Source of the DNA: Arcobacter_B sp049472135
GTDB lineage: Bacteria > Campylobacterota > Campylobacteria > Campylobacterales > Arcobacteraceae
NCBI RefSeq assembly: GCF_049472135.1
Contig: NZ_JBMOVV010000007.1
Location: 1-64,000, forward strand
Direction of reading: 5' to 3'
Length of the DNA: 64,000 nt
In this document: one piece after another, positions 7,185-16,448 of the stretch
How the letters are laid out: each line of letters opens with the position of its first letter
Numbering within the stretch: position 1 is the stretch's first letter
Position numbers and translations under genes: made by a program
The notes under the pieces: generated by a model
What the model was told of the DNA's origin: nothing
Databases searched by the model: none
The model's input: only the letters and a program-made list of their open reading frames with translations

Positions 7185-8678
7185 ATGAAAAAAATATTTA
7201 TTATTGCATTATTAGCAATTTATACTATATTAAATGCAAATAGTCTTAAAATAATCGGACCACTTGAAATAAAAGGACTTGAACCAAATAAAGCGGGTTA
7301 CTTATTTGCAAGACTACAAATAGGTGAAAATTTAATCACTATAGATGAAAAAGGTCAATTAAAACCCGCCTTAGCTACTAGCTGGAAAAATTCAAAAGAT
7401 GGCTTAACTTGGACATTTAAAATCAGAGAAAATGTGAAGTTTCATGACAACACAGATTTAGATGCAAACATTGTGGCTTTCAATCTAAATAGAGACTCTA
7501 TTCTAAAAAAAAGTATTCTAAGATACCTTCCAATACAAAAAATTGAAGCTTCTAAAAAATATGAATTAAAAATAAAATTAAGCTCAAAGGTTAATATACT
7601 TCCTGCATATTTTGTTCACTACAGCACACTTATATTGAGTAAAAACTCATTTGATGATGAAAAAAAAGTTACTAAATTTATAGGGACAGGTGCTTTTGAG
7701 ATTACAAATATAACAGCACCTTTAGCTATAAATGCAAAAAAGTTTGAAAAATGGTGGGGAAACTCAAACGAAGTTAGTAAAATCACATACACAGCTGTTG
7801 GAAAAAATGAAACAAGAGCTTTAATGATAAAATCAGGAAATGCAGATATTGCTTTTTCAATTCTTCCAATTTCACTTAAATCTCTTAAAAAAAGAGAAGA
7901 TTTAAATATTCAAACAGTAAAAATCTTTAGAACTAGAAAGCTAAAGGTAAATGCAGGAGATGAAATACTTAAAGACTTAAATGTAAGAAAAGCTATAAGT
8001 TATGCTATAAACAGAAAAGCTATCTCTAAAGCTATCTTACAAGATGAATCACTAGCAGCTACTCAAATGTTTCCAAAAGAACTTATTTCTTGGCATAATA
8101 AAGATATTGAACCACTAAACTTTAATATAAAAAAAGCAAAAGAACTTCTTGAAAAAAGCAATTGGATAGAAGGTAAAGATGGTTTTGTATATAAAGATTC
8201 CAAAAAACTACAATTAGAACTTATCACATATCCAAACTGGCCGGAACTTCCTATTATTGCTACTGCTATTCAAAATCAATTAAAACAAGTAGGTATTGAT
8301 TTAAAAGTATCAGTTACAAATGCTTCAGAGGTTGTGAGAAGACATAAAGACAATTCTTTACAACTAGCACTTATTTCAAAAAACTTTACTCTAATTCCAA
8401 ATCCATTAGGTGTAATCTTACAAGCCTATGGTGAAGGTGGTAATGATTGGGGTGCAATGAATTGGGAAAATAAAGAAATGTTTAAAAATCTTCACTCTCT
8501 ATATGAAAATGAGAATCTTGCATTACAAAAGAATGTAAGTAAAATTTTAAATGAGCAACTACCTGCTATTCCTGTTACATGGTCGAGTTTAACAGTTGTT
8601 TCAAATAAAAAAATCAAAAACTTAAAAGTTGATTCTTTCGAAATCTCTTATAACTTAACAGACATTACATTTAAATAA
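7185..8678 (+). CDS. ABC importer substrate-binding protein, family 5 (nickel/peptide type)
   Basis: The 497-residue protein has a signal peptide (MKKIFIIALLAIYTILNANS) and is a full-length SBP family 5 protein: LKPALATSWKNSKDGLTWTF and FKIRENVKFHDNTDLDANIVAFNLNR are the classic N-lobe blocks, with DVRKAISYAINRKAI-type sequence (LNVRKAISYAINRKAIS) in the second lobe. The family binds peptides, nickel or metal-chelate complexes. The closest resemblance I recall is to NikA/NikZ of Campylobacter and Helicobacter. The cargo cannot be fixed from sequence by eye. An AAAGGA site precedes the ATG. First gene of a four-gene operon. Confidence 0.82.
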   Translation: MKKIFIIALLAIYTILNANSLKIIGPLEIKGLEPNKAGYLFARLQIGENLITIDEKGQLKPALATSWKNSKDGLTWTFKIRENVKFHDNTDLDANIVAFNLNRDSILKKSILRYLPIQKIEASKKYELKIKLSSKVNILPAYFVHYSTLILSKNSFDDEKKVTKFIGTGAFEITNITAPLAINAKKFEKWWGNSNEVSKITYTAVGKNETRALMIKSGNADIAFSILPISLKSLKKREDLNIQTVKIFRTRKLKVNAGDEILKDLNVRKAISYAINRKAISKAILQDESLAATQMFPKELISWHNKDIEPLNFNIKKAKELLEKSNWIEGKDGFVYKDSKKLQLELITYPNWPELPIIATAIQNQLKQVGIDLKVSVTNASEVVRRHKDNSLQLALISKNFTLIPNPLGVILQAYGEGGNDWGAMNWENKEMFKNLHSLYENENLALQKNVSKILNEQLPAIPVTWSSLTVVSNKKIKNLKVDSFEISYNLTDITFK

Positions 8679-8688
8679 AGGAATAAAC

Positions 8689-9636
8689 TTGGGAAATATC
8701 TTTTTAAAAAGAGTCTTCCAAGTTGTAATAATAGCCCTAATCTCAAGTAGTATTGGATTTTTAATGATGCACTTACTACCAGGAGATATGGCTATGAGAA
8801 TTGCAGCAGGAAGATATGGACCAGACGGTATTACAGCAGAAATAGCTCAAAGTGTAAGAGATGAACTTGGATTAAATAGACCTTTATATGAACAATTCTT
8901 TTTATCTATTTACAACTTCTTAAAACTTGATTTAGGATATTCATTAGTAAGTGGGCAGAGTGTTATAAATGAGTTAAAAGTACAATTAGGTTATTCACTT
9001 TTACTGACACTTAGTACATTTATAGTTTCACTTATTATTGCTATACCTTTAGGTATTTATACAGCAACTACAAAATTAAGATTCATAAATACAGTTTTTA
9101 TGTATATATCTATAATTATTAAAGCTATTCCACCTTTTGTTTTGGGTTTATTACTTATACTTGTTTTTAGTATTTGGTTTAACCTTCTCCCACCTGCAGG
9201 TTTTGATAGTTGGAAAAACTTTATACTTCCTTCACTTACATTAGCATTAGGTTTAGCAGCTGTATCAAACAGATTAATCAACAACTCAATGAATGAAGTT
9301 CAAAACTCATCTTATTTCAAATATGCGAGATATAAAGGTTTATCAAAAAATAGAACTATAAAAAGACATGGAATAAAAAATGCTTTAATACCTCTACTAT
9401 CTTTTTTAGCCTTACAATCAGTCTATTTAATTGAAGGAGTAGTCGTAGTTGAAACTATTTTTGCTTTTCCAGGAATTGGGCATGCACTAGTTCATGCAAT
9501 AGTAGCAAGAGATATTCCAATGATTCAAGGAACAATATTTATTATGGGCTTACTTTTTGTTCTAATCAATCTATTAGTAGATATTTTATCTTATATTTTA
9601 GACCCTAGATTAAAGGAGAGAAATCATGCAAAATAG
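8689..9636 (+). CDS. ABC importer permease 1 (DppB/NikB family)
   Basis: The 315-residue membrane protein has about six hydrophobic segments and opens with KRVFQVVIIALISSSIGFLMMHLLPGD, the standard N-terminus of the DppB/NikB family. The EAA-type loop is visible around KYARYKGLSKNRTIKRHGIKNA. The start codon is TTG at 8689 (MGNIFLKR), with AAAGGA eight bases upstream and ten bases after the previous stop. Its end overlaps the next permease by 11 bases. Confidence 0.85.
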   Translation: MGNIFLKRVFQVVIIALISSSIGFLMMHLLPGDMAMRIAAGRYGPDGITAEIAQSVRDELGLNRPLYEQFFLSIYNFLKLDLGYSLVSGQSVINELKVQLGYSLLLTLSTFIVSLIIAIPLGIYTATTKLRFINTVFMYISIIIKAIPPFVLGLLLILVFSIWFNLLPPAGFDSWKNFILPSLTLALGLAAVSNRLINNSMNEVQNSSYFKYARYKGLSKNRTIKRHGIKNALIPLLSFLALQSVYLIEGVVVVETIFAFPGIGHALVHAIVARDIPMIQGTIFIMGLLFVLINLLVDILSYILDPRLKERNHAK

Positions 9637-10417
9637 CAAAAAAAGTTTTTATTTAGGAGCTTTTATTTTAATAGTTTTAGCTTTTTTCTCAATCTTATCA
9701 CAAATGATTTTTTACTATGAAAGTGACCAACAAGACTTAATGAATACTTTTGCAAACCCTAGTTTAAATCATCCCTTAGGAACAGACCAATATGGAAGAG
9801 ATGTATTAATCAGAATAGCACAAGCTACACAACTATCATTTTTTTTAGCTTTCATTACAACTATAACAGCCCTTATTCCAGGATTAATATTAGGAATTCT
9901 TGCAGCATATAAAGGTGGAATTATAGATAAAATATTAAACTTCTTATGTGATGTGCTATTAGCATTACCAGGATTACTTTTAGTATTAATCTTTTTAGCT
10001 TTTTCTCCTGGAAACTTTTTATTTTTGTATTTAGGACTTGCACTTACTCTTTGGATAGAGTTTTTTAAAGTAAGTAGAGCTAAAACAAAATCTCTTTTAG
10101 TTGAACCTTATGTTGAAGCAACAAAGTCACTAGGATTTAATTTCTTTTATATTCTAAAGAAACTAATTTTACCTAAGCTTCTTCCTTTAGTTTTTACAAT
10201 AAGCACATTTTCAATGAGTACTGCAATAATTGCAATTTCATCATTAAGTGCAATTAGCGTTGGATTAAGACCTCCTACTGCAGAACTTGGAAGTATGATT
10301 GTTGAAGTTTTGCCATATTATGAAGAAGAGCCTTTTTTAGTACTACTTCCATCATTAGTAATCTTTCTAATAGTTTTAAGCTTACAACTAATGTCAGAAA
10401 GGAGTGAAAATGTCTAA
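9626..10417 (+). CDS. ABC importer permease 2 (DppC/NikC family)
   Basis: The 263-residue membrane protein starts with a charged N-terminus and one membrane helix, then NPSLNHPLGTDQYGRDVLIRI, the diagnostic block of the DppC/NikC family. The cytoplasmic loop reads VEATKSLGFNFFYILKKLILPKLLP. It begins inside the end of the first permease and ends inside the start of the ATPase gene (14 bases), so all three are coupled. It forms the second half of the membrane channel. Confidence 0.85.
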   Translation: MQNSKKSFYLGAFILIVLAFFSILSQMIFYYESDQQDLMNTFANPSLNHPLGTDQYGRDVLIRIAQATQLSFFLAFITTITALIPGLILGILAAYKGGIIDKILNFLCDVLLALPGLLLVLIFLAFSPGNFLFLYLGLALTLWIEFFKVSRAKTKSLLVEPYVEATKSLGFNFFYILKKLILPKLLPLVFTISTFSMSTAIIAISSLSAISVGLRPPTAELGSMIVEVLPYYEEEPFLVLLPSLVIFLIVLSLQLMSERSENV

Positions 10418-11804
10418 AAATATTAGAATTAAAAACTTATACATTTATTCAAAAGAAAAAACATTAGTTGAAAATATAAACCTAGAAATAAGTGTAAATA
10501 AACCCTTGGTACTATTAGGAGAATCAGGTTCAGGAAAATCTTTAATTATTGATGCGTTAATGGGTGTCTTACCAAAAGAGTTAAAAGTTAAAGGTGAGAT
10601 TCTACTAGACGATATAGACTTGCTAAAACTAAGTAAAAAACAAAGACAAAAACTTTGGGGAAAAGAAATCGCTTTATTACCACAAGAACCTTGGCGAGCT
10701 TTAGACCCAACCATGAAAATAAAAGAACAAATAAAAGAAGTAAGACAGTTCGTATATAAAGATAAACATAGTAAAAGCCGTGTACAAAAAGAGCTAAAAG
10801 ATGTAAACCTTGAAACCTTTGAAAATGCCTACCCTTTTGAACTTTCTGGTGGAATGTGTCAAAGATTAACTATTGCTATAACTCATTGTCAAGAAGCTAA
10901 AGTGATTTTAGTAGATGAACCAACTAAAGGTTTAGATAGAGAACTTTGTGACCAAGTTTGTGAAAAACTTCAAACTCATATAAAAGAGAATAAACTTCTA
11001 TTTATAATTACCCATGATTTAGATATAGCAAAAAGTATAGAAGGTACACTTGGTATTATGCTTGATGGAAAACTAATCGAATGTAATACAACAAAAGAGA
11101 TATTCCAAAATCCACAAAAGAAGTACACCAAAGAACTTATTAACTCAGAAGCAAAATTTTGGCAAATAAACAAATCTATTCCAAAAGATGAAGTTATAGT
11201 AAAGATTGATAATTTATCTAAAAGTTTCAAAAACAATCATCTTTTTAAAAATATCTCTTTTGATGTTAAAAAAGGTGAAATTGTCTCAATTATAGGGAAA
11301 AGTGGAAGTGGTAAAAGTTCCCTTGGAAATATAATACTTGAAAACCTAGAGCCATCATCAGGAGAAGTTATAAAGAACAGCCAATATACAAAAGCACAGT
11401 TTCAAAAAATTTATCAAGACCCTCCAAGTGCTTTTCTACCTGAACAGATTTTAAAAGATGGCTTTGATGACCTATTAAAACTTTATAATATAAATGAAAA
11501 TAAACTAAATGGATATTTAAAAGATTTTAATTTATCAGAAGATTTATTACAAAGAAAGCCAGATGAAATTTCAGGAGGAGAACTTCAAAGATTATCTATT
11601 ATTAGAGTTTTATTACTAAATCCTATTTTTATATTTGCTGATGAGATTAGCTCAAGACTAGACCCTATTTCTCAAAAAGAAGTTCTTTTTTTATTAAAGA
11701 AAGTTGTACAAAAAGACTCTTTATGTGTTTTACTTGTAACACATGATATTCAAATAGCTAAATCACTATCCAATAAAATCATAGATATAGAAAAGTTTAA
11801 ATAA
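10404..11804 (+). CDS. ABC importer ATPase, two nucleotide-binding domains fused
   Basis: A single 466-residue protein carries two complete ABC domains. Domain 1 has Walker A GESGSGKSL, signature LSGGMCQRL and Walker B VILVDEPTKGLD. Domain 2 has Walker A GKSGSGKSS, signature ISGGELQRL and Walker B IFADEISSRLD. In most family 5 importers these are two proteins (DppD/DppF or NikD/NikE), so this is a fused form. In the second Walker B the usual aspartate-glutamate pair is kept (ADEISS). It completes the importer and is followed by a shared hairpin terminator. Confidence 0.88.
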   Translation: MKMSKNIRIKNLYIYSKEKTLVENINLEISVNKPLVLLGESGSGKSLIIDALMGVLPKELKVKGEILLDDIDLLKLSKKQRQKLWGKEIALLPQEPWRALDPTMKIKEQIKEVRQFVYKDKHSKSRVQKELKDVNLETFENAYPFELSGGMCQRLTIAITHCQEAKVILVDEPTKGLDRELCDQVCEKLQTHIKENKLLFIITHDLDIAKSIEGTLGIMLDGKLIECNTTKEIFQNPQKKYTKELINSEAKFWQINKSIPKDEVIVKIDNLSKSFKNNHLFKNISFDVKKGEIVSIIGKSGSGKSSLGNIILENLEPSSGEVIKNSQYTKAQFQKIYQDPPSAFLPEQILKDGFDDLLKLYNINENKLNGYLKDFNLSEDLLQRKPDEISGGELQRLSIIRVLLLNPIFIFADEISSRLDPISQKEVLFLLKKVVQKDSLCVLLVTHDIQIAKSLSNKIIDIEKFK

Positions 11805-11826
11805 AGAAGATTTATCTTCTTTATTT
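11799..11826. terminator. Bidirectional hairpin terminator between convergent genes
   Basis: AAATAAAGAAGA (11799-11810) pairs with TCTTCTTTATTT (11815-11826) around loop TTTA. The stem overlaps the ends of both convergent genes and is A-rich before and T-rich after on either strand. Confidence 0.8.
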
Positions 11827-12747
11827 TAAAAACTCTCTTATATTATCAGCTACCATTTCAAGAAGTCTTGTTCTAGCTTCAATACTTGCCCAACCAATAT
11901 GAGGAGTAAGTAACAGTCTTTGTTTATTTTGTACTTTTAAAAGTGGATTATCTTCAAGTATTGGCTCTTTTGAAACTACATCTATTCCCGCATAAATCTC
12001 TTTTTCATCTAAGATTTTTGCTAAATCTTCTTCATTTATGATGCCACCTCTTCCAAGGTTTAATAATATAGCTTTATCTTTCATCTTTGACATATTTTCA
12101 TAGTTTAATAAATCTTGCGTGTTTTCATTTAAAGGACAATGAATAGAGATAATATCACTTGTACTTAAAAGCTCATCTAACTCAACTCTTTTATACTCAC
12201 TATTTGAGTTTTTCCCAGAAGTAGAATAATAAACCACTTCACAATCAAAAGCCTTTGCTTTTCTAGCAAAGTTTCTTCCAATATCCCCAAGACCTATAAC
12301 ACCTACTCTTTTATTATCAAGTTCATAAAAAGGTTTATCTATATGAGTAAAGATTGGTGATTTTTGCCAGTTGCCATTATCTACATATGACTTATAATAA
12401 TCAAGTTTTGTAACAAAATGAAAAATCATAGAAAAAGCAACTTGTGCAACAGATGAGCTTGAATATCCTGCTACATTTTTAACAGCTATATCTTTTTGAT
12501 TTGCATATTGTAAGTCTACATTATTCATACCAGTTGCAGTTATACAAATAAGTTTCATAGTTGAGTTATCCATATGAGAGCTATTTATAACTACTTTATT
12601 AGTAAGAACAATATCAACATCTTTTACTCTATCCTGTGTTTGTTCTTCACTCGTCATATCATAAACTATTAGTTCACCAAACTGTTCAAAAATAGATACA
12701 TCCACATCATTTCCAAGTGTTGCTCTATCTAATATTGCTATTTTCAT
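11821..12747 (-). CDS. D-isomer-specific 2-hydroxyacid dehydrogenase
   Basis: The 308-residue protein shows the NAD-binding Rossmann motif VGVIGLGDIGRNFARKAKAF, the block INLHCPL-like DIISIHCPLNENTQDLLN, LLNLGRGGIINEEDL, and the catalytic His in TPHIGWASIEAR. Length and motifs match glycerate/hydroxypyruvate reductases and D-lactate-type enzymes (HprA-like). The exact 2-oxoacid substrate is not clear. Monocistronic and convergent with the ABC importer operon. Confidence 0.85.
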   Translation of the reverse strand: MKIAILDRATLGNDVDVSIFEQFGELIVYDMTSEEQTQDRVKDVDIVLTNKVVINSSHMDNSTMKLICITATGMNNVDLQYANQKDIAVKNVAGYSSSSVAQVAFSMIFHFVTKLDYYKSYVDNGNWQKSPIFTHIDKPFYELDNKRVGVIGLGDIGRNFARKAKAFDCEVVYYSTSGKNSNSEYKRVELDELLSTSDIISIHCPLNENTQDLLNYENMSKMKDKAILLNLGRGGIINEEDLAKILDEKEIYAGIDVVSKEPILEDNPLLKVQNKQRLLLTPHIGWASIEARTRLLEMVADNIREFLK

Positions 12748-12810
12748 TTTTTTCCTTTGCTATTTTTTTAATCTTATCTTCTTTTGACTATTTAGTCAAG
12801 TAAGTTTATA

Positions 12811-12840
12811 TAAAAAAAGCTTGACACAATGCCAAGCTTT
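12811..12840 (-). terminator. Rho-independent terminator after folA
   Basis: On the minus strand AAAGCTTGGC pairs with GTCAAGCTTT (one G-T pair) around ATTGT, followed by a run of seven T. It starts three bases after the folA stop codon. Confidence 0.85.
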
Positions 12841-12843
12841 AGA

Positions 12844-13350
12844 CTAGTCTTTTTTTACCCAAACCTTGAAGTTCCAAGCAGGAGAAGTTATATTTCCTTC
12901 TTCATCTTTTATAGCTTCATACTCTCTTTGTTCTTGTAAATCCCAAGTTGAAAAGTCTATTTCTTTAAGATAAGCATCTGCTTTACCTTCATAATCAACC
13001 TCTGATAAATACATCTTATCAACATAGTCAAATAAAGTTTCGTAAATATTTGCTCCACCAATTACAAATAGTTCCTCTTCCCCATTTGCTCTTGCAAAAT
13101 CAAAAGCTTCTTGTGCATTACTAAAAGTCTCTACACCTTCATGGGAAAAATCTCCTCTTGATAAAACAAGTGAAGTTCTATTTGGAAGTGGTCTTCCAAT
13201 ACTTTCAAAAGTTTTTCTTCCCATTAAGATATGATGACCTGATGTGATAGCTTTAAAGTTTTTAAAGTCTTCACTTATATGCCATAACATCTGATTATCA
13301 AGACCAATTTCCCAGTTTTTACCATAAGCTACAATCATTGAGATTTTCAT
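12844..13350 (-). CDS. folA: Dihydrofolate reductase
   Basis: The 168-residue protein starts MKISMIVAYGKNWEIGLDNQMLWHI, the substrate-binding N-terminus of DHFR, followed by HHILMGRKTFESIGRPLPNR and LFVIGGANIY, the NADPH-binding blocks. It reduces dihydrofolate to tetrahydrofolate. It lies 14 bases downstream of thyA, whose reaction produces dihydrofolate, so the pair forms a closed folate cycle. Full length for chromosomal FolA. Confidence 0.93.
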   Translation of the reverse strand: MKISMIVAYGKNWEIGLDNQMLWHISEDFKNFKAITSGHHILMGRKTFESIGRPLPNRTSLVLSRGDFSHEGVETFSNAQEAFDFARANGEEELFVIGGANIYETLFDYVDKMYLSEVDYEGKADAYLKEIDFSTWDLQEQREYEAIKDEEGNITSPAWNFKVWVKKD

Positions 13351-13364
13351 ATTATTCCTTTAAT

Positions 13365-14228
13365 TTACACAGCCATCACAGCTTTGATTGGTTCATCACA
13401 TACATAATCAACTAATTCAAAATCTTCCATTTTAAAGTCATTTATATCTTTAATATCTAGATTTATTTTCATAGTTGGTTTCTTATGTGGTGTTCTTGAA
13501 AGTTGTAGATTTACTTGCTCCATATGATTTGAGTAAATATGCGCATCACCAAATGTATGTACAAAATCTCCTACTTCAAGCTCACATACTTGTGCTATCA
13601 TCATAGTAAGTAGTGCATAAGAAGCAATATTAAAAGGAACTCCTAAAAACACATCTGCACTTCTTTGGTATAACTGACAAGATAGTTTTCCATTTGCTAC
13701 ATAAAACTGGAAGAAAGTATGACATGGAGGTAGTGCCATATTATCAATCTCTGCCACGTTCCAAGCATTTAAGATGATTCTTCTACTATCTGGATTGTTC
13801 TTGATTTGATTTATTACAGTTGCAAGTTGGTCATGTGCTTTTCCATCAGCACCCATCCATGATCTCCACTGAGAACCATATACAGGTCCTAGCTCTTTTA
13901 CTGTATCAGAGTTTTCATAACCTAAATCTTTTCCTTGAGCATCTGCATTTGCTGTCCATACAGTTTTTTTACCAATAAGATTTTCTCTTTTATCCCCAAA
14001 GTGAATCTCAGCAAGTCTTCTTTCATCCGTACTACCCTCAATAAACCATAAAAGCTCAGAAATAATAGCTTTTAAATGAGTTTTTTTAGTAGTTACTAAA
14101 GGAAAACCTTCACTTAAATCAAATCTCATTTGATAACCAAATACAGAAGTAGTTCCCGTACCTGTTCTATCCTCTTTTGTTACTCCATTGTCTAAAATAT
14201 GTTGTAATAAGTCTAAATATTGTTTCAA
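13365..14228 (-). CDS. thyA: Thymidylate synthase, ThyA type
   Basis: The 287-residue protein shows ThyA hallmarks: RTGTGTTSVFGYQMRFDLSEGFPLVTTKK, LLWFIEGSTD, GPVYGSQWR, the catalytic cysteine in ALPPCHTFFQFYV, and QRSADVFLGVPFNIASYALL. It methylates dUMP to dTMP with methylene-tetrahydrofolate. The ATG overlaps the recQ stop by four bases and folA follows after 14 bases. Campylobacter and Helicobacter mostly use the flavin enzyme ThyX instead, so this ThyA-FolA pair is a lineage feature worth noting. Confidence 0.94.
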   Translation of the reverse strand: MKQYLDLLQHILDNGVTKEDRTGTGTTSVFGYQMRFDLSEGFPLVTTKKTHLKAIISELLWFIEGSTDERRLAEIHFGDKRENLIGKKTVWTANADAQGKDLGYENSDTVKELGPVYGSQWRSWMGADGKAHDQLATVINQIKNNPDSRRIILNAWNVAEIDNMALPPCHTFFQFYVANGKLSCQLYQRSADVFLGVPFNIASYALLTMMIAQVCELEVGDFVHTFGDAHIYSNHMEQVNLQLSRTPHKKPTMKINLDIKDINDFKMEDFELVDYVCDEPIKAVMAV

Positions 14229-16333
14229 TTATTTTCCTTCTTAAAATACTCATACAAATATAAGTATTGTCTTAGTTCTTTTAAACTTTCATACTCTAAG
14301 CCTTGTTCTATCCATTGTGTTATTTCAGTTGGAATTTTAATAGGCTCTAATAACTCTTGTTTTTTGTTTTTTGAAAGCTTTTTATGTTCGTATAATAGTG
14401 ATATATGGCTTAATATCGAACTAATCCCTAAATCTCGAATTTGTGCTATTTCTTCTAGAGTTTTTTCATTTTCAATTAACTCTAAAGTTTCCAAATAAGT
14501 CTTTGTTAACTTCTTTGAAGGAGCTTTATTTTCAAGCTCTTCCTTATTCTCTTCTTTTATTTTTTGACAAGCTTGTAAAAAAGCATTTCCATACTTTTCA
14601 AATCTTACTTTTCCAACTCCATTTATTTCAAGAAACTCTTCTTTTGTAATAGGAAGTTTTTGACTTAATTCTTTTAGGGTTTTATCTCCAAAAATCACAT
14701 ATGCAGGAACTTCATTTTCATTTGCTATTTCTCTTCGCAGAGTTTTAAACTCCTCAAAAACCTTATCATCAAAGCTTAATTCTAACTCTTCCTCTTCTTG
14801 TTTTACTAAAAGTCCAAGTTTATCACTATCTATGAAAAGTTTCTCTTTTCCTTTTAGTATTTTCATTCCTAAATCAGTGATTTTCAAAGCTCTAAACTCG
14901 CCTAATTCTAAGGCTTGTATGTCTATAAGCTTATCACAAATTGCTATCCACTCATTTTTACTTTTTTGAGCTCCTATATTATAAACACTTAACTTATCAT
15001 GACCAAACTCTAAAAGCTTTTGATTTTTTGAACCTCTTAAAACATCAACTATGTGATTTATTCCAAATCTTTGTTCACATCTAAAAATAGCTGAAAGAAG
15101 TTTTTGAGCATCTACACTTACATCTACTTGCTCAACCTCTCCTTTTGTACAGTTATCACATAAGGTTTCACAATTAGGTATTTCATCTTCAAAATATGAA
15201 GCTATGATTTTATGCCTACAGTTATTTGAGACACAATACCTATACATAAACTCAAGCTTTTCTAAAGATGTAGATTTATAGCCATCATCAATTGCTTCTT
15301 CTATTTGTATTTTTCTTTTTACCTCATCAGCTTTTGAATAAAGTAAATAAACATAAGACATTTCACCATCTCTTCCTGCACGCCCTATTTCTTGATAGTA
15401 GTTTTCCAAAGTTTTAGGCATAGAAGTATGTAATACAAATCTAATATTTGATTTATCAATTCCCATACCAAATGCAATAGTAGCAACAACTATATCAACT
15501 CTTTCATATACAAAATCTTCAAAAACTCTATTTTTCACATCTACACTAAGACCTGCATGATAAGCTGCTGCTTTGTAGTTTTCATCACATAAAAACTTAG
15601 CAATACTTTCAGCCTCTTTTCTTGTAAAAGTATAGATTATTCCACACATTCCCCTATGAGTTTTTAGAAAGTTTAGTATTTGTCTTTTCCCATTTGAAAC
15701 TCTTGGTTCTACTTTTATATCAAGATTATCTCTTTTTGTTTTTGCTCTAAAGTGTTTTGGATTATTTAGTCTTAAACTATTTGCTATATCAGCTTCTACT
15801 TTTTTTGTAGCAGTTGCTGTAAATGCACATATAGAAGTATTTGGGAAAAACTGTTTTAATCTATCAAGATTTCTATACTCAGCTCGAAACTCATGTCCCC
15901 AAGCAGAAACACAGTGAGCCTCATCTATTACAAAATAGTTTATATTTACTCTTTGAAGAACACCTACAAACTCATTTGAAGTAAATCTCTCAGGAGCTAC
16001 ATATAAAAACTTTAGCTCACCTTGCAAAAGCTTTTGTAAAGTAAAACTGTTTTCATCACTACTTTGAAGGGAACTAATCATCTCAGCACTAATATTTAAA
16101 TCATTTAGTACTTTAACTTGGTCTTGCATAAGTGCAATAAGTGGAGAGATTACAACTGTAACACCAGACATAAGTAAAGTTGGAAGTTGATAACAAAGTG
16201 ATTTTCCACCACCTGTGGGAAGAATAGTTAATACATCTTGCTTATTTAATATTGTATCAACTACATCTTCTTGAAATGACCTAAATTTCTCATGTCCGAA
16301 TATATCTTTTAATACTTCATATTTTTTATTCAT
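14225..16333 (-). CDS. recQ: ATP-dependent DNA helicase RecQ
   Basis: The 702-residue protein opens with KDIFGHEKFRSFQEDVV. Helicase motifs are clear: Walker A LPTGGGKSLCYQLP (Lys44), DEAHCVSAWGHEFR, FTATAT, and motif VI YYQEIGRAGRDGE. The RecQ zinc site follows with four cysteines (YCVSNNCRH...CETLCDNC), then a winged-helix part and an HRDC domain (about residues 530-610). The C-terminal extension of about 90 residues makes it longer than E. coli RecQ and ends with a helix-turn-helix-like TLEEIAQIRDLGISSILSHI region. It unwinds DNA in recombination and fork repair. Confidence 0.93.
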   Translation of the reverse strand: MNKKYEVLKDIFGHEKFRSFQEDVVDTILNKQDVLTILPTGGGKSLCYQLPTLLMSGVTVVISPLIALMQDQVKVLNDLNISAEMISSLQSSDENSFTLQKLLQGELKFLYVAPERFTSNEFVGVLQRVNINYFVIDEAHCVSAWGHEFRAEYRNLDRLKQFFPNTSICAFTATATKKVEADIANSLRLNNPKHFRAKTKRDNLDIKVEPRVSNGKRQILNFLKTHRGMCGIIYTFTRKEAESIAKFLCDENYKAAAYHAGLSVDVKNRVFEDFVYERVDIVVATIAFGMGIDKSNIRFVLHTSMPKTLENYYQEIGRAGRDGEMSYVYLLYSKADEVKRKIQIEEAIDDGYKSTSLEKLEFMYRYCVSNNCRHKIIASYFEDEIPNCETLCDNCTKGEVEQVDVSVDAQKLLSAIFRCEQRFGINHIVDVLRGSKNQKLLEFGHDKLSVYNIGAQKSKNEWIAICDKLIDIQALELGEFRALKITDLGMKILKGKEKLFIDSDKLGLLVKQEEEELELSFDDKVFEEFKTLRREIANENEVPAYVIFGDKTLKELSQKLPITKEEFLEINGVGKVRFEKYGNAFLQACQKIKEENKEELENKAPSKKLTKTYLETLELIENEKTLEEIAQIRDLGISSILSHISLLYEHKKLSKNKKQELLEPIKIPTEITQWIEQGLEYESLKELRQYLYLYEYFKKENN

Positions 16334-16405
16334 GATGGCATAGTATCATAGTTTATTTTAATTCATATCTATTCAATAACTTTTATTTTTTACTTATCAA
16401 AAAAT

Positions 16406-16433
16406 AAAAATCTACACAAAAATAGACTTTTTT
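16406..16433 (-). terminator. Probable terminator between the di-haem remnant and recQ
   Basis: On the minus strand AAAAAGTCTA and TAGATTTTT form a T-ended hairpin (one bulge) in the 115-base gap downstream of the di-haem oxidoreductase remnant. The stem is weak. Confidence 0.4.
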
Positions 16434-16448
16434 AGTATTTAATCAAAT

